This document shows positions 35,912 to 44,646 of a stretch of DNA of 64,000 nucleotides, piece after piece (the stretch's first letter is position 1; every line of letters starts with the position of its first letter). Made by a program: the position numbers and the translations under genes. The stretch lies in NCBI RefSeq assembly GCF_000613185.1, contig NZ_CCBB010000003.1, positions 124,001 to 188,000 on the forward strand, given 5' to 3'. The notes beneath the pieces were generated by a model that saw nothing but the letters and a program-made list of their open reading frames with translations, searched no databases and was not told where the DNA came from. Origin of the DNA: Mycolicibacterium cosmeticum (GTDB lineage Bacteria; Actinomycetota; Actinomycetes; Mycobacteriales; Mycobacteriaceae).

Positions 35912-37121
35912 ATGTCCACCGCCGCAGCGTCTTTGGAGCCCAAAGAGCGGTTGGCGGTGCTGTTCGGTGAGATCGGTGAGTTGTGCGGGCAACGCAACGC
36001 CATCGACGGCCGACTGGTCGAGATCGTGGCCGAGATCGAGCGCGAGGATCTGGCCGGGATGACCGGTTGCCGCTCGATCGCGGCCCTGGTGGCCTGGAAA
36101 ACCGGGCAGGCACCGCGCAACGCGGAAACCATGACCGCCGTCGCGCACCGCCTCGACGACTTCCCCCACTGCGCCGACGGCCTACGCGAAGGCCGACTGT
36201 CGTTGGATCAGGTCGGGGTGATCGCCGAGCGCGCCGCCGACGGCTCCGACGCTCACTACGCCGAACTGGCGCTCTCAGCGACCGTCGAGCAGTTACGCAC
36301 CGCGATCAAACTGGCACCCCACCCGGACTCACCGCCCTAAGCCCGAACCCACGCCGCAGATCACCAAAACCGAGCACGGCGAGCACACCACCTACCGCAT
36401 CACCCTGCCCCGGCTGGAAGCCGTGAAGTTCGACGCCGCCCTGAAATCCCGCCACGACGGGCTGATCGCCGACCACCCCGGAGACCAGACACCGTTCCCC
36501 ACCCAGGTCGATGCGTTCATGAGCCTCGTCAAGGCCGGCTGGGACACCGACGTCGCCGCCCGCCCGCACGGCCAGCACACCACCGTCATCGTCCACGTCG
36601 ACGTCGATCAGCCCGCCGCCCTGCATCTCGGGCCCGTCTTGACCGATGAGCAGCGCCGGGAACTGCTCTGCGATGCCACCTGTGAGGTGTGGTTCCAGCG
36701 CGACGGCCGACCGATCGGGGCCGGGCGCTCCACCCGGACCATCAGCCGCCGGCTCCGCCGCGCCCTGGAGCACCGTGACCGCCACTGTGTCGTGCCCGGC
36801 TGCGCCAACAGTCGAGGATTGCACGCGCATCACCTCGTGCATTGGGAGGACGGCGGCCCTACCGAGCTGGACAACCTGGTCCTGCTCTGCCCACTGCATC
36901 ACCGCATGCATCACCGTGGCGAGATCACCATCACCGGCCCCGCGCATCGGCTCGTCGTCACCGACAATGACGGCGACCCACTGCACGGCGGGTCACTGGC
37001 CCACCCTCCCACCACGGCGCCACCGACCGTCGGCGCCTACAAGGGCCCGACCGGCGAACGCGCCCAATGGTGGTGGTACCAACCCTTCCAATCACCACCG
37101 ACAACGAATGGTGACAACTAG
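35912..37121 (+). pseudogene. Frameshifted DUF222/13E12-family HNH endonuclease
   Basis: Two reading frames together make one mycobacterial 13E12-repeat protein. The first (from ATG 35912, stop 36340) encodes the DUF222 region up to RTAIKLAPHPDSPP. The second, open from around 36315 to 37121, continues with RPKPEPTPQITKTEHGEHTT and ends in an HNH domain: CVVPGC, then HAHHLVHWEDGG and LCPLHHRMHH. The switch is near 36315-36340 and needs a one-base gain or loss. Family members are normally single frames of about 400-450 residues, so this is a decayed copy, a sequencing slip, or a frameshifted gene. REP13E12 elements are mobile in M. tuberculosis. Confidence 0.8.
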
Positions 37122-37199
37122 GTCGCCGACCGGCATCGATTGCCTGCCGGGCTGCTGTGACCCGTCGCGCCCGGCGGATCACGCACCTACGGTGAAAGC

Positions 37200-37979
37200 G
37201 TGTGCTGCGGAGGCGCTTTCAGTCAAGGATCGACGACGCGACGTGATGTGTTGCGCTATGCGGCGGCGGCGCCGGTCTTTCTTGTGCCCGCTGCGGTGCT
37301 GAGTGCCCCCGGCGCCCACGCCGCCTCCAGCGTGGCCGGCCGGATCGTCTTCCTCGATCCGGGTCACAACGGGGCGAACGACTCGTCGATCGTCCGGCAG
37401 GTCACCGACGGGCGAGGCGCCACCAAGGAATGCCAGACCACCGGCACCACCACCGACGCCGGTTATCCCGAGCACACTTTCAACTGGGACACGGTTTTAC
37501 GGATCAGGGCCGGTCTGAGCCAGCTCGGCGTGCGGACCGCGCTGTCCCGGGGTGATGACAATGCCCTCGGCCCGTGCGTGGATCAGCGTGCGGCCATGGC
37601 GAATTCGATACGTCCTGACGCGATCGTCAGTATTCACGCCGACGGCGGCCCGCGGCAGGGCCGCGGATTCCACGTGAACTACTCGGATCCGCCGCTGAAC
37701 GCGGCGCAGGCCGGCCCGGCGCGCCGGCTGGCGCAGGTGATGCGCGACGAACTGGTGGCCTGCGGCATGCAGCCATCCACCTACCGCGGCACCGACGGCC
37801 TGTACGGACGGTCCGATCTGGCGGGCCTGAACCTGGCGCAGTACCCCTCGATCCTCATCGAGATGGGCAACATGCGGAACCCCGACGACGCGGCCGCCCT
37901 CACCGATGCCGGCACCCGGGCCCGCCTCGCCGATGCCGTCACACGCGGTGTCGCAGGCTACCTCCAAACGCTCACCTAG
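37200..37979 (+). CDS. Exported zinc N-acetylmuramoyl-L-alanine amidase (Rv3717/Ami1-like)
   Basis: 259 residues from GTG 37200. A Tat-like signal is present (TTRRDVLRYAAAAP, cleavage near AHA). The amidase-3 domain has zinc ligands H56 (DPGHNG), E90 (YPEHTF) and H145 (SIHADG), and catalytic E220 (LIEMGN). Sequence blocks such as ALSRGDDNALGPCVDQRA closely follow M. tuberculosis Rv3717, which cleaves the lactyl-Ala bond of peptidoglycan and lacks a wall-binding domain. Here the gene stands between an HNH relic and a peptide ABC importer, which could import wall-derived peptides (inference). Confidence 0.92.
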   Translation: MCCGGAFSQGSTTRRDVLRYAAAAPVFLVPAAVLSAPGAHAASSVAGRIVFLDPGHNGANDSSIVRQVTDGRGATKECQTTGTTTDAGYPEHTFNWDTVLRIRAGLSQLGVRTALSRGDDNALGPCVDQRAAMANSIRPDAIVSIHADGGPRQGRGFHVNYSDPPLNAAQAGPARRLAQVMRDELVACGMQPSTYRGTDGLYGRSDLAGLNLAQYPSILIEMGNMRNPDDAAALTDAGTRARLADAVTRGVAGYLQTLT

Positions 37980-38164
37980 ATCGCGATTTGCCGGAATGGG
38001 CGCTCCACCAGGCTTTTCGGGCATCGGCCGGCAGGCGTCGACCGCGAACCTGGGAACTCGAGTTGACGGCGGCCGGTTTTCCTCAAAGATGGTCCACAGC
38101 CCGTTGAGGTGGCGTACAGCTTATGGACATCAAATCGACAGCTGGTGGACGAGGGGAAATGGCA

Positions 38165-39811
38165 ATGAGCAGGCTGCGCAGAGGCGCGACCACAGTATTC
38201 GCGGTCGCGCTGACGGCGTTCGGGGTGGCCGCGTGTGGAGGAGAGTCGTCGGACAGTGCCGGCGGTGGTGGTGGCGGTGACATCAACATCTCGATGACGT
38301 CGTTCCCGGACTACATCGATCCGCAGCTGTCCTACACCGTCGAGGGGTGGGAGGTGATGTACAACGTCTACACCCCGCTGCTGACCTACAAGCACCAGAA
38401 GGGTGAAGCCGGCACCCAGGTGGTGCCCGGCCTGGCCAAGGCCATGCCCGAGGTATCCCCGGACGGCAGGACCTACAAGCTCGCGCTGCGGCCCAACATG
38501 AAGTACTCCGACGGCACCCCGATCAAGGCATCGGACTTCACCTACGCGATCAAGCGGCTGTTCAAGGCGAACTCCGGCGGCTCGGTGTTCTACGAACCCA
38601 TCGTCGGCGCAACGGATTACGCCGAAGGCAAGGCCGACACCATCTCCGGTATCAAGACCGACGACGGCACCGGCGACATCACCATCACCCTCACCGAGCC
38701 CAACGGCACGTTCGAGAACGTGCTGGGGCTGCCGTTCGCGGCGCCCGTGCCGCCCACGACGCCGCTCGACAAGGACGCGACCAACAACCCGCCGCCGTCC
38801 AGCGGTCCGTTCGTGATCACCAAAGTCGAAGCACCGCAAACGCTCACCATGGAGCGCAACCCCAACTTCAAGACCGTGAAAGACGCCGGGGCCAGCGAGG
38901 TTGCCGACGGGCACGTCGACAAGATCACCGTCACCCAGAACAAGAGCAACTCCGCTCAGGTCACCGGTGTCGAACAGAACACCATCGATCTGATGGTCGA
39001 CCCGCCCGACGCCGACCGGCTGACCGAGGTGAAAACCAAGTACGGTGACCGATTCCGGCTGGAACAGTCCATCAACACCTACTACTTCTGGATGAACACC
39101 CAGAAGGCGCCGTTCAACGATCTGCGGGTGCGGCAGGCGGTCAACTACGCCGTCGACCCGGAGGCGCTGAACCGGGTGTTCGGCGGCCGCATGCATCCGA
39201 CGCAGCAGATCCTGCCGCCGGGAATGCCCGGCTACCAGGAATACAAGCTGTACCCGGGACCGGATATGAACAAGGCGAAACAGCTGATCGCCGAGGCGAA
39301 TCCGGCCGACAAGGACATCACGGTATGGACCGATGACGAGCCGGACCGCAAGCGCATCGGCGAGTACTACCACGACGTGCTCACCCAGCTCGGGTTCAAC
39401 GCGACGCTCAAGGTGATCGCCGGCGACGTCTACTTCACCACCATCGGCAACCAGTCCACCCCGGACCTGGACACCGGTTTCGGTGACTGGTTCCAGGACT
39501 TCCCGCACCCGGACGACTTCTTCCGCCCGCTGCTCAACGGTGCAAGCATCCTGCCCACCAACGGCAACAACTTCTCCAGGGCGAACATCCCGGCGCTGGA
39601 TGCCACCATGAACAAGCTTCGCACCGAGGAACTGACCGACGACGTGAAGAAGCAGTACGCCGACCTGGACCGTGCCTTCATGGAGCAGGCGGTGTGGGCG
39701 CCGTACGGTAACGAGGAGTTCAGCACCTTCGTCTCGGAGCGGATCGACTTCGACAAGGCGTATTACCATCCGCTGTTCAACGAGGACTACTCGGCGCTGG
39801 CGCTGAAGTAA
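38165..39811 (+). CDS. Peptide-type ABC importer, substrate-binding lipoprotein
   Basis: SBP-family-5 extracellular binding protein, 548 residues. ATG 38165 is preferred to 38159 or 38123 because GAGGGG lies 8 bases upstream. Lipobox VAAC with acylated C24, followed by a Gly-rich linker. Family blocks: YSDGTPIKASDFTYAIKR, YYFWMNTQKAPFNDLRVRQA. First gene of a five-gene importer set in order binding protein, permease, permease, ATPase, ATPase. A TTGACG at 38063-38068 may be part of its promoter. The ligand is a peptide or similar; not determinable. Confidence 0.92.
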   Translation: MSRLRRGATTVFAVALTAFGVAACGGESSDSAGGGGGGDINISMTSFPDYIDPQLSYTVEGWEVMYNVYTPLLTYKHQKGEAGTQVVPGLAKAMPEVSPDGRTYKLALRPNMKYSDGTPIKASDFTYAIKRLFKANSGGSVFYEPIVGATDYAEGKADTISGIKTDDGTGDITITLTEPNGTFENVLGLPFAAPVPPTTPLDKDATNNPPPSSGPFVITKVEAPQTLTMERNPNFKTVKDAGASEVADGHVDKITVTQNKSNSAQVTGVEQNTIDLMVDPPDADRLTEVKTKYGDRFRLEQSINTYYFWMNTQKAPFNDLRVRQAVNYAVDPEALNRVFGGRMHPTQQILPPGMPGYQEYKLYPGPDMNKAKQLIAEANPADKDITVWTDDEPDRKRIGEYYHDVLTQLGFNATLKVIAGDVYFTTIGNQSTPDLDTGFGDWFQDFPHPDDFFRPLLNGASILPTNGNNFSRANIPALDATMNKLRTEELTDDVKKQYADLDRAFMEQAVWAPYGNEEFSTFVSERIDFDKAYYHPLFNEDYSALALK

Positions 39812-39818
39812 TCCCACG

Positions 39819-40808
39819 GTGACCATCCAGATCTCGGAGTCCGCACGTACCCGTGGGCCCTGGTACCTCGGCTGGTTGCGGTTGCGCCGCAACAAGATCG
39901 CCCTCGCGTTCGGGGCGCTGTTCCTGCTCATCGTGTTGGCCTGCCTGGCGGCACCGGTGTGGGCCGAGCACGTGGCCCACACCGGCCCGAACGACAACCA
40001 CATCACCGACAAGGTGCTCATCGACGGGCACGAGGAGTACGTCGTCACGCCCGACGGCACGCCCCTGGGGCCGGGCCTGCACGGCCGATACCTGCTCGGT
40101 GCCGATCAGAACGGCCGCGACGTCATGGTGCGGCTGCTCTACGGCGGGCGTACCTCCATCTTCATCGGGGTGTTCGCCGCGCTGGTGACGACGGTGCTCG
40201 CGGTGATCACCGGCCTGCTGTGCGGTTACTACCGCGGCTGGATCGACGCCGTGTTGTCCCGGGCCATGGACGTGGTGTGGGCCTTTCCGGTGCTGCTGCT
40301 GGGCATTGCCCTGGGCACCGCACTGGCGTTGGGCGGGTTGAAGATCGGTGACCTGGTGGTCGCCGGCGACTCGTTGTGGATCCCGATCCTGATCATCGGG
40401 TTCGTGTACGTGCCCTATATGGCCCGGCCGATCCGCGGTGAGATCCTGGCCCTGCGTGAGAAGGAGTTCGTCGAGGCCGCCGTTGCCCAGGGCATGGGCT
40501 CGGTGCGGATCATGTTCACCGAGCTGCTGCCGAATGTGGTGTCGACCATCATCGTCTTCTTCACCCTGAACATCGCCAACAACATGCTGTTGGAGTCGTC
40601 GCTGTCGTTCCTGGGAGCGGGGGTGCGGCCGCCCAACGCGTCGTGGGGCACGATGATCGCCGACGGTTACCAAACCATCTACACCGCACCGCATCTGACG
40701 ATCGTGCCCGGCCTGATGATCGTGTTGACCGTGTTGTCGCTCAACGTGTTCGGTGACGGCCTGCGCGACGCACTGGATCCGCGGGCCAAGATCAGGCTGG
40801 AGCACTAG
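39819..40808 (+). CDS. Peptide-type ABC importer permease (DppC-like)
   Basis: 329 residues from GTG 39819, with an N-terminal OppC/DppC-type segment (RLRRNKIALAFGALFLLIVLA) and five to six helices. An extra periplasmic stretch after helix 1 contains LLGADQNGRDVMVRLLYGGRTS, typical of DppC proteins. The EAA loop for ATPase contact is EFVEAAVAQGMGSVRIMFTELLPN. It starts 7 bases after the binding-protein stop and precedes the DppB-like gene, reversing the usual B-C order. Confidence 0.92.
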   Translation: MTIQISESARTRGPWYLGWLRLRRNKIALAFGALFLLIVLACLAAPVWAEHVAHTGPNDNHITDKVLIDGHEEYVVTPDGTPLGPGLHGRYLLGADQNGRDVMVRLLYGGRTSIFIGVFAALVTTVLAVITGLLCGYYRGWIDAVLSRAMDVVWAFPVLLLGIALGTALALGGLKIGDLVVAGDSLWIPILIIGFVYVPYMARPIRGEILALREKEFVEAAVAQGMGSVRIMFTELLPNVVSTIIVFFTLNIANNMLLESSLSFLGAGVRPPNASWGTMIADGYQTIYTAPHLTIVPGLMIVLTVLSLNVFGDGLRDALDPRAKIRLEH

Positions 40809-40811
40809 GCC

Positions 40812-41774
40812 ATGGTTCGTTTCGTCGCCCGGCGGCTGGCCGGCATGGTCGCGGTGCTGTTCGCGATCTCGGTCGTCGTCTTCCTGATCTTCAACGTGAT
40901 TCCCAACTCCGACCCGGCGGCGCGGATCGCGGGCAAGAACTCCGACCCGGCGCTGATCGCCAGGGTGAGCGCCGATCTGGGACTGGACCAGCCGCTGCCG
41001 GTGCAGTACCTGACCATGATGCGCAAGATCCTGACCGGTCAGCTGACCTCCTACGCGAGTTCGCAGAACGTCACCGAGCAGATCTGGAAGGGGCTGCCCG
41101 CGACGTTCTCGCTGTGCATCGGCGCGGCGGTGCTGTGGATGACGCTGGCGATCCTGTTCGGCTATCTGTCGGCGGTGCACTCCGGCAAGTTCACCGACCG
41201 GATTCTGACCGTGCTGTCGCTGACCGGCGTGTCCATGCCGGTGTTCTGGCTGGCCGCAATTCTGTTGTACTACTTGAGCTTCAAGGCCCAACTGTTCCCG
41301 ACCAGTAGTTACGTCCCGTTGACCAAGGACCCGGTGCAATGGGCGTATCACCTGATCCTGCCCTGGATTACGCTGGCCGTGCTCTACGTCGGCTTCTACA
41401 GCCGGGTGTTGCGGTCGAACATGCTCGACGCGATGAACGAGGACTATGTCCGCACCGCGCGGGCCAAGGGCATCAGCGAACGTCAGGTGCGGATCCGGCA
41501 TGTGTTGCGTAACTCGATGATTCCGGTGGTGACGATGTTCGGGCTGGACTTCGGCGTGGTGGTCGGCGGTGGCGCGATCCTCACCGAGACGGTGTTCAAC
41601 CTCAACGGGGTCGGGTTGTACGCCGGGCAGGCCATCGGCAGCCTGGATCTGCCACCGCTGATGGGAGTGACGATTTTCGGGGCGTTCTTCATCGTGCTGT
41701 TCAACACCATCGTGGACATCCTCTACGCATTCCTCGACCCACGGATCCGGCTCGGAGAGGCGGCACCGGCATGA
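40812..41774 (+). CDS. Peptide-type ABC importer permease (DppB-like)
   Basis: 320 residues, six helices, beginning MVRFVARRLAGMVAVLFAIS as in DppB/OppB. The EAA loop is DYVRTARAKGISERQVRIRH. Three bases separate it from the previous stop, and its own stop overlaps the ATPase gene start (ATGATG cluster at 41771). It forms the inner-membrane pore together with the DppC-like subunit. Confidence 0.92.
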   Translation: MVRFVARRLAGMVAVLFAISVVVFLIFNVIPNSDPAARIAGKNSDPALIARVSADLGLDQPLPVQYLTMMRKILTGQLTSYASSQNVTEQIWKGLPATFSLCIGAAVLWMTLAILFGYLSAVHSGKFTDRILTVLSLTGVSMPVFWLAAILLYYLSFKAQLFPTSSYVPLTKDPVQWAYHLILPWITLAVLYVGFYSRVLRSNMLDAMNEDYVRTARAKGISERQVRIRHVLRNSMIPVVTMFGLDFGVVVGGGAILTETVFNLNGVGLYAGQAIGSLDLPPLMGVTIFGAFFIVLFNTIVDILYAFLDPRIRLGEAAPA

Positions 41775-42772
41775 TGCTGCAAGTGGACGGGCTGACCGTC
41801 GGTTTCAACACCGAAGGCGGGCTGGTGCACGCCGTCGACGGTGTCAGTTTCGGGCTGGACCGCGGCGAGATCCTGGCCATTGTCGGCGAATCCGGCTCCG
41901 GCAAGAGCGTCACCGCGCAGACCCTGCTCGGCCTGACCCGGGCCCCGAACGCCAAGATCGGCGGCTCGGTGCGCTTCGACGGGATCGAATTGAACACCCT
42001 CGACGACGACGGTTGGCGGGCGGTGCGCGGCGAACGTATCGCGATGATCTTCCAGGATCCGATGACATCGCTGAACCCGGTGTACCGCGTCGGCGATCAG
42101 CTGATCGAGATGATCCGGGCGCATCGCGACGTCTCCAAGAACGAGGCCCGGGACCGCGCCGTCGAACTGCTGCGCTCGGTGGGCATCCCGAATCCGGAAC
42201 GGCGCGTGCGGGATTACCCGCACGAGTTCTCCGGCGGTATGCGCCAGCGGGTGATGATCGCGATGGCATTGTCGTTGGATCCGGACGTGCTGATCGCCGA
42301 CGAGCCGACGACCGCGCTCGATGTCACGGTGCAGGCCCAGATCCTGCGGCTGCTGGCGCGGCTGAACGAGGAGCGCAGCCTCGCCGTCGTGCTGATCACC
42401 CATGACCTGGGCGTGGTTGCCGAAGTGGCCGACCGGGTGGCCGTCATGTATGCCGGGCAGATCGTCGAAGAGGCCACCCTGGACGAGTTGTTCTACGACC
42501 CACAGCATCCCTACACCTGGGGGCTGCTGGGCTCGCTGGCCCGGCTGGACCAGCCCAACCCGGAACGGCTGGCCCAGATCGCCGGGGCGCCACCGTCGTT
42601 GACCGATTTGCCGAGCGGCTGCCGGTTCGCCCCGCGCTGCCCGCATGTCTTCGACGCGTGCGCCGAACCGCCACCGCTGCACCGGGATCGGTGCTGGCTG
42701 TCCGCTGAGCAGAAGCGCACGCTGCGGGTCGTCGACGGCCGGATCGGATTACGGAAGCCGGTGACCACATGA
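41771..42772 (+). CDS. Peptide-type ABC importer ATPase (DppD-like)
   Basis: 333 residues. Walker A GESGSGKS (about 38-45), signature SGGMRQR, Walker [13 protein letters not shown] and the C-terminal oligopeptide-transporter domain with a Cys cluster ([14 protein letters not shown]) are all present. That cluster is known to bind an iron-sulfur centre in some DppD-type ATPases; here this is inference. Start ATG 41771 or 41774. The stop overlaps the next gene (ATGA). Confidence 0.93.
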   Translation: MMLQVDGLTVGFNTEGGLVHAVDGVSFGLDRGEILAIVGESGSGKSVTAQTLLGLTRAPNAKIGGSVRFDGIELNTLDDDGWRAVRGERIAMIFQDPMTSLNPVYRVGDQLIEMIRAHRDVSKNEARDRAVELLRSVGIPNPERRVRDYPHEFSGGMRQRVMIAMALSLDPDVLIADEPTTALDVTVQAQILRLLARLNEERSLAVVLITHDLGVVAEVADRVAVMYAGQIVEEATLDELFYDPQHPYTWGLLGSLARLDQPNPERLAQIAGAPPSLTDLPSGCRFAPRCPHVFDACAEPPPLHRDRCWLSAEQKRTLRVVDGRIGLRKPVTT

Positions 42773-43764
42773 GCGCGCTCCTCGAGGTCACCGACCTGGT
42801 GAAGCACTTCCCGATCAAATCGGGCGTGATCGTCGACCGGGAGATCGGCCGGGTGCGCGCCGTCGACGGCGTCAGCCTGAGCTTGTACGAGGGCGAAACC
42901 CTCGGGCTGGTCGGTGAATCCGGCTGCGGGAAGTCGACCCTGTGCCGGCTGATCATGCAGCTGACCGCGCCGACGTCGGGTTCGGTGCGGTTCGACGGGC
43001 AGGAGCTGGTCGGCCGGAGTCAACGCGACCTGCGCGGCATGCGGCGGCAGATCCAGATGATCTTCCAGGATCCGTACGCGTCGCTGAATCCCCGCAAACG
43101 GGTGGCGCAGATCATCGGTGCGCCGATGGAGCTTCACGGCCTGGCGTCGGGTCGCGACACCCGCACCCGGGTGCAGGAGCTGCTGGAGCGCGTGGGTTTG
43201 CGGCCCGAACACGCCGACCGCTTCCCGCACGAGTTCTCGGGCGGCCAGCGTCAGCGCATCGGCATCGCCAGGGCGCTGGCCCTGCGGCCCAAGCTGATCA
43301 TCGCCGACGAACCGGTCTCGGCCCTCGATGTGTCCGTCCAGGCCCAGATCGTCAACCTGCTCAAGGACCTGCAGGACGAGTTCGGGCTGTCCTATCTGTT
43401 CGTGGCGCACGACCTGGGCGTCGTCCGGCACGTCTCCAATCGGGTCGCGGTGATGTACCTGGGCAAGGTCGTCGAAAGCGCCCGCGCGGCCGAGCTGTAT
43501 CAGCACCCGCTGCATCCCTACGCCAATGCGCTGCTGTCGGCGGTGCCGGTGCCGGATCCGCGGCGCAACGCGACCCGTGAGCGGCTCGTGCTCGAGGGCG
43601 ACGTGCCCAGTCCCATCGACCCACCGTCGGGGTGCCGGTTCCACACCCGTTGCCCCTGGTCGACGGAGGTATGTCAGACCGACGAGCCGCAGCTGGTCGA
43701 CCACACCGGAGGCCGGGAGCCCGGGCACGTGGCGGCCTGTCATCACCCTCGCAACCTCGACTGA
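42769..43764 (+). CDS. Peptide-type ABC importer ATPase (DppF-like)
   Basis: 331 residues, second ATPase of the importer. Walker A GESGCGKS (about 47-54), Q-loop [15 protein letters not shown], signature SGGQRQRIG, Walker [13 protein letters not shown] and the C-terminal [14 protein letters not shown] cluster. ATG 42769 lies in the stop of the DppD-like gene. It heterodimerises with that ATPase. The operon ends here; a short inverted repeat follows at 43786-43808. Confidence 0.93.
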   Translation: MSALLEVTDLVKHFPIKSGVIVDREIGRVRAVDGVSLSLYEGETLGLVGESGCGKSTLCRLIMQLTAPTSGSVRFDGQELVGRSQRDLRGMRRQIQMIFQDPYASLNPRKRVAQIIGAPMELHGLASGRDTRTRVQELLERVGLRPEHADRFPHEFSGGQRQRIGIARALALRPKLIIADEPVSALDVSVQAQIVNLLKDLQDEFGLSYLFVAHDLGVVRHVSNRVAVMYLGKVVESARAAELYQHPLHPYANALLSAVPVPDPRRNATRERLVLEGDVPSPIDPPSGCRFHTRCPWSTEVCQTDEPQLVDHTGGREPGHVAACHHPRNLD

Positions 43765-43785
43765 AGGCATCCGGCCTGCGGAAAT

Positions 43786-43808
43786 ACGCTCACTCTCAAC
43801 TTGAGCGT
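43786..43808 (+). terminator. Short inverted repeat after the peptide importer operon
   Basis: ACGCTCA (43786-43792) and TGAGCGT (43802-43808) pair across a 9-base loop, 22 bases past the last importer gene. A weak terminator candidate or operator for the next gene. Confidence 0.3.
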
Positions 43809-43856
43809 CAGCGACACGCCCGGTTATGATCACGAACTTGTAACAACAAGTGCACG

Positions 43857-44600
43857 GTGAGATATCGGAAGTTGCTGCGTATGCCTCGTCTCGGTCGTAA
43901 TGTGCTGTCGGTGAGCCGACACGCATTGGCCAAGAAGCGGCGTGCTGTTTCCCCCTCGGCTGCCGTGGCTGCGCTCGTCGTTCCCGCCGCCATCCTGGCC
44001 GCCACCGCCGGTGACGTGCATCCCCTGACGGCTCAACGGCCCGCCCCGCCCGTGCTGGGTGATGTCGTCACGGTCGCCGACAGCGCCCCGTACGGGCTGG
44101 AGATCGTGGCCGCCCCGGCCGCCTTCTCCTCGGCGCCCACCGTCGTACAGCCGGCAGCGAACTTTGCCGCCGCGCCGACCGGTGTGGCCTCACGGTGGCG
44201 GGTGGACACCCGGCCGCTGTTGCTGCCGGTCGGCCTGGCCCCCGAACGTGGCCTGCAGGTGCGCACCATCCTGACCTCACGCGCCGTCACCGCAACCTTC
44301 CCGGAGATCCACAGCATCGGCGGGGTGCGCCCCGACGCGCTGCGCTGGCATCCCGACGGCCTGGCATTGGACGTCATGATCCCGGACGCCGGCTCGGCGT
44401 CGGGCATCGCGCTCGGGAACGAGATCGTGTCCTACGTGCTGAAGAACGCGGTTCGGTTCGGCATCCAGGACGCCATCTGGCGCGGCGTCTACTACACCCC
44501 GGGCGGCGCGCAACGCGGCGGCTACGGCCACTACGACCACGTGCACATCACCACCACCGGCGGTGGTTATCCCACCGGCAACGAGGTGTACCCCCGCTGA
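43857..44600 (+). CDS. Exported protein with M15-like metallopeptidase motif
   Basis: 247 residues from GTG 43857. A basic start is followed by a membrane or signal helix (about 33-51), then an Ala/Pro-rich linker and a C-terminal domain. That domain has HPDGLALD (H-x6-D) and DHVHIT (H-x-H), the zinc-ligand spacing of LAS/M15 peptidases, and matches the ARB_07466-like domain seen in mycobacterial exported proteins such as Rv0320. The Glu of the usual ExxH is a Asp-type residue here, so activity is uncertain. Peptidoglycan peptide cleavage is the natural guess. Confidence 0.72.
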   Translation: MRYRKLLRMPRLGRNVLSVSRHALAKKRRAVSPSAAVAALVVPAAILAATAGDVHPLTAQRPAPPVLGDVVTVADSAPYGLEIVAAPAAFSSAPTVVQPAANFAAAPTGVASRWRVDTRPLLLPVGLAPERGLQVRTILTSRAVTATFPEIHSIGGVRPDALRWHPDGLALDVMIPDAGSASGIALGNEIVSYVLKNAVRFGIQDAIWRGVYYTPGGAQRGGYGHYDHVHITTTGGGYPTGNEVYPR

Positions 44601-44646
44601 TCGCGTTTGTGGCGCGCGAAAGCCGAACATCGCGCATCCTGATCGC

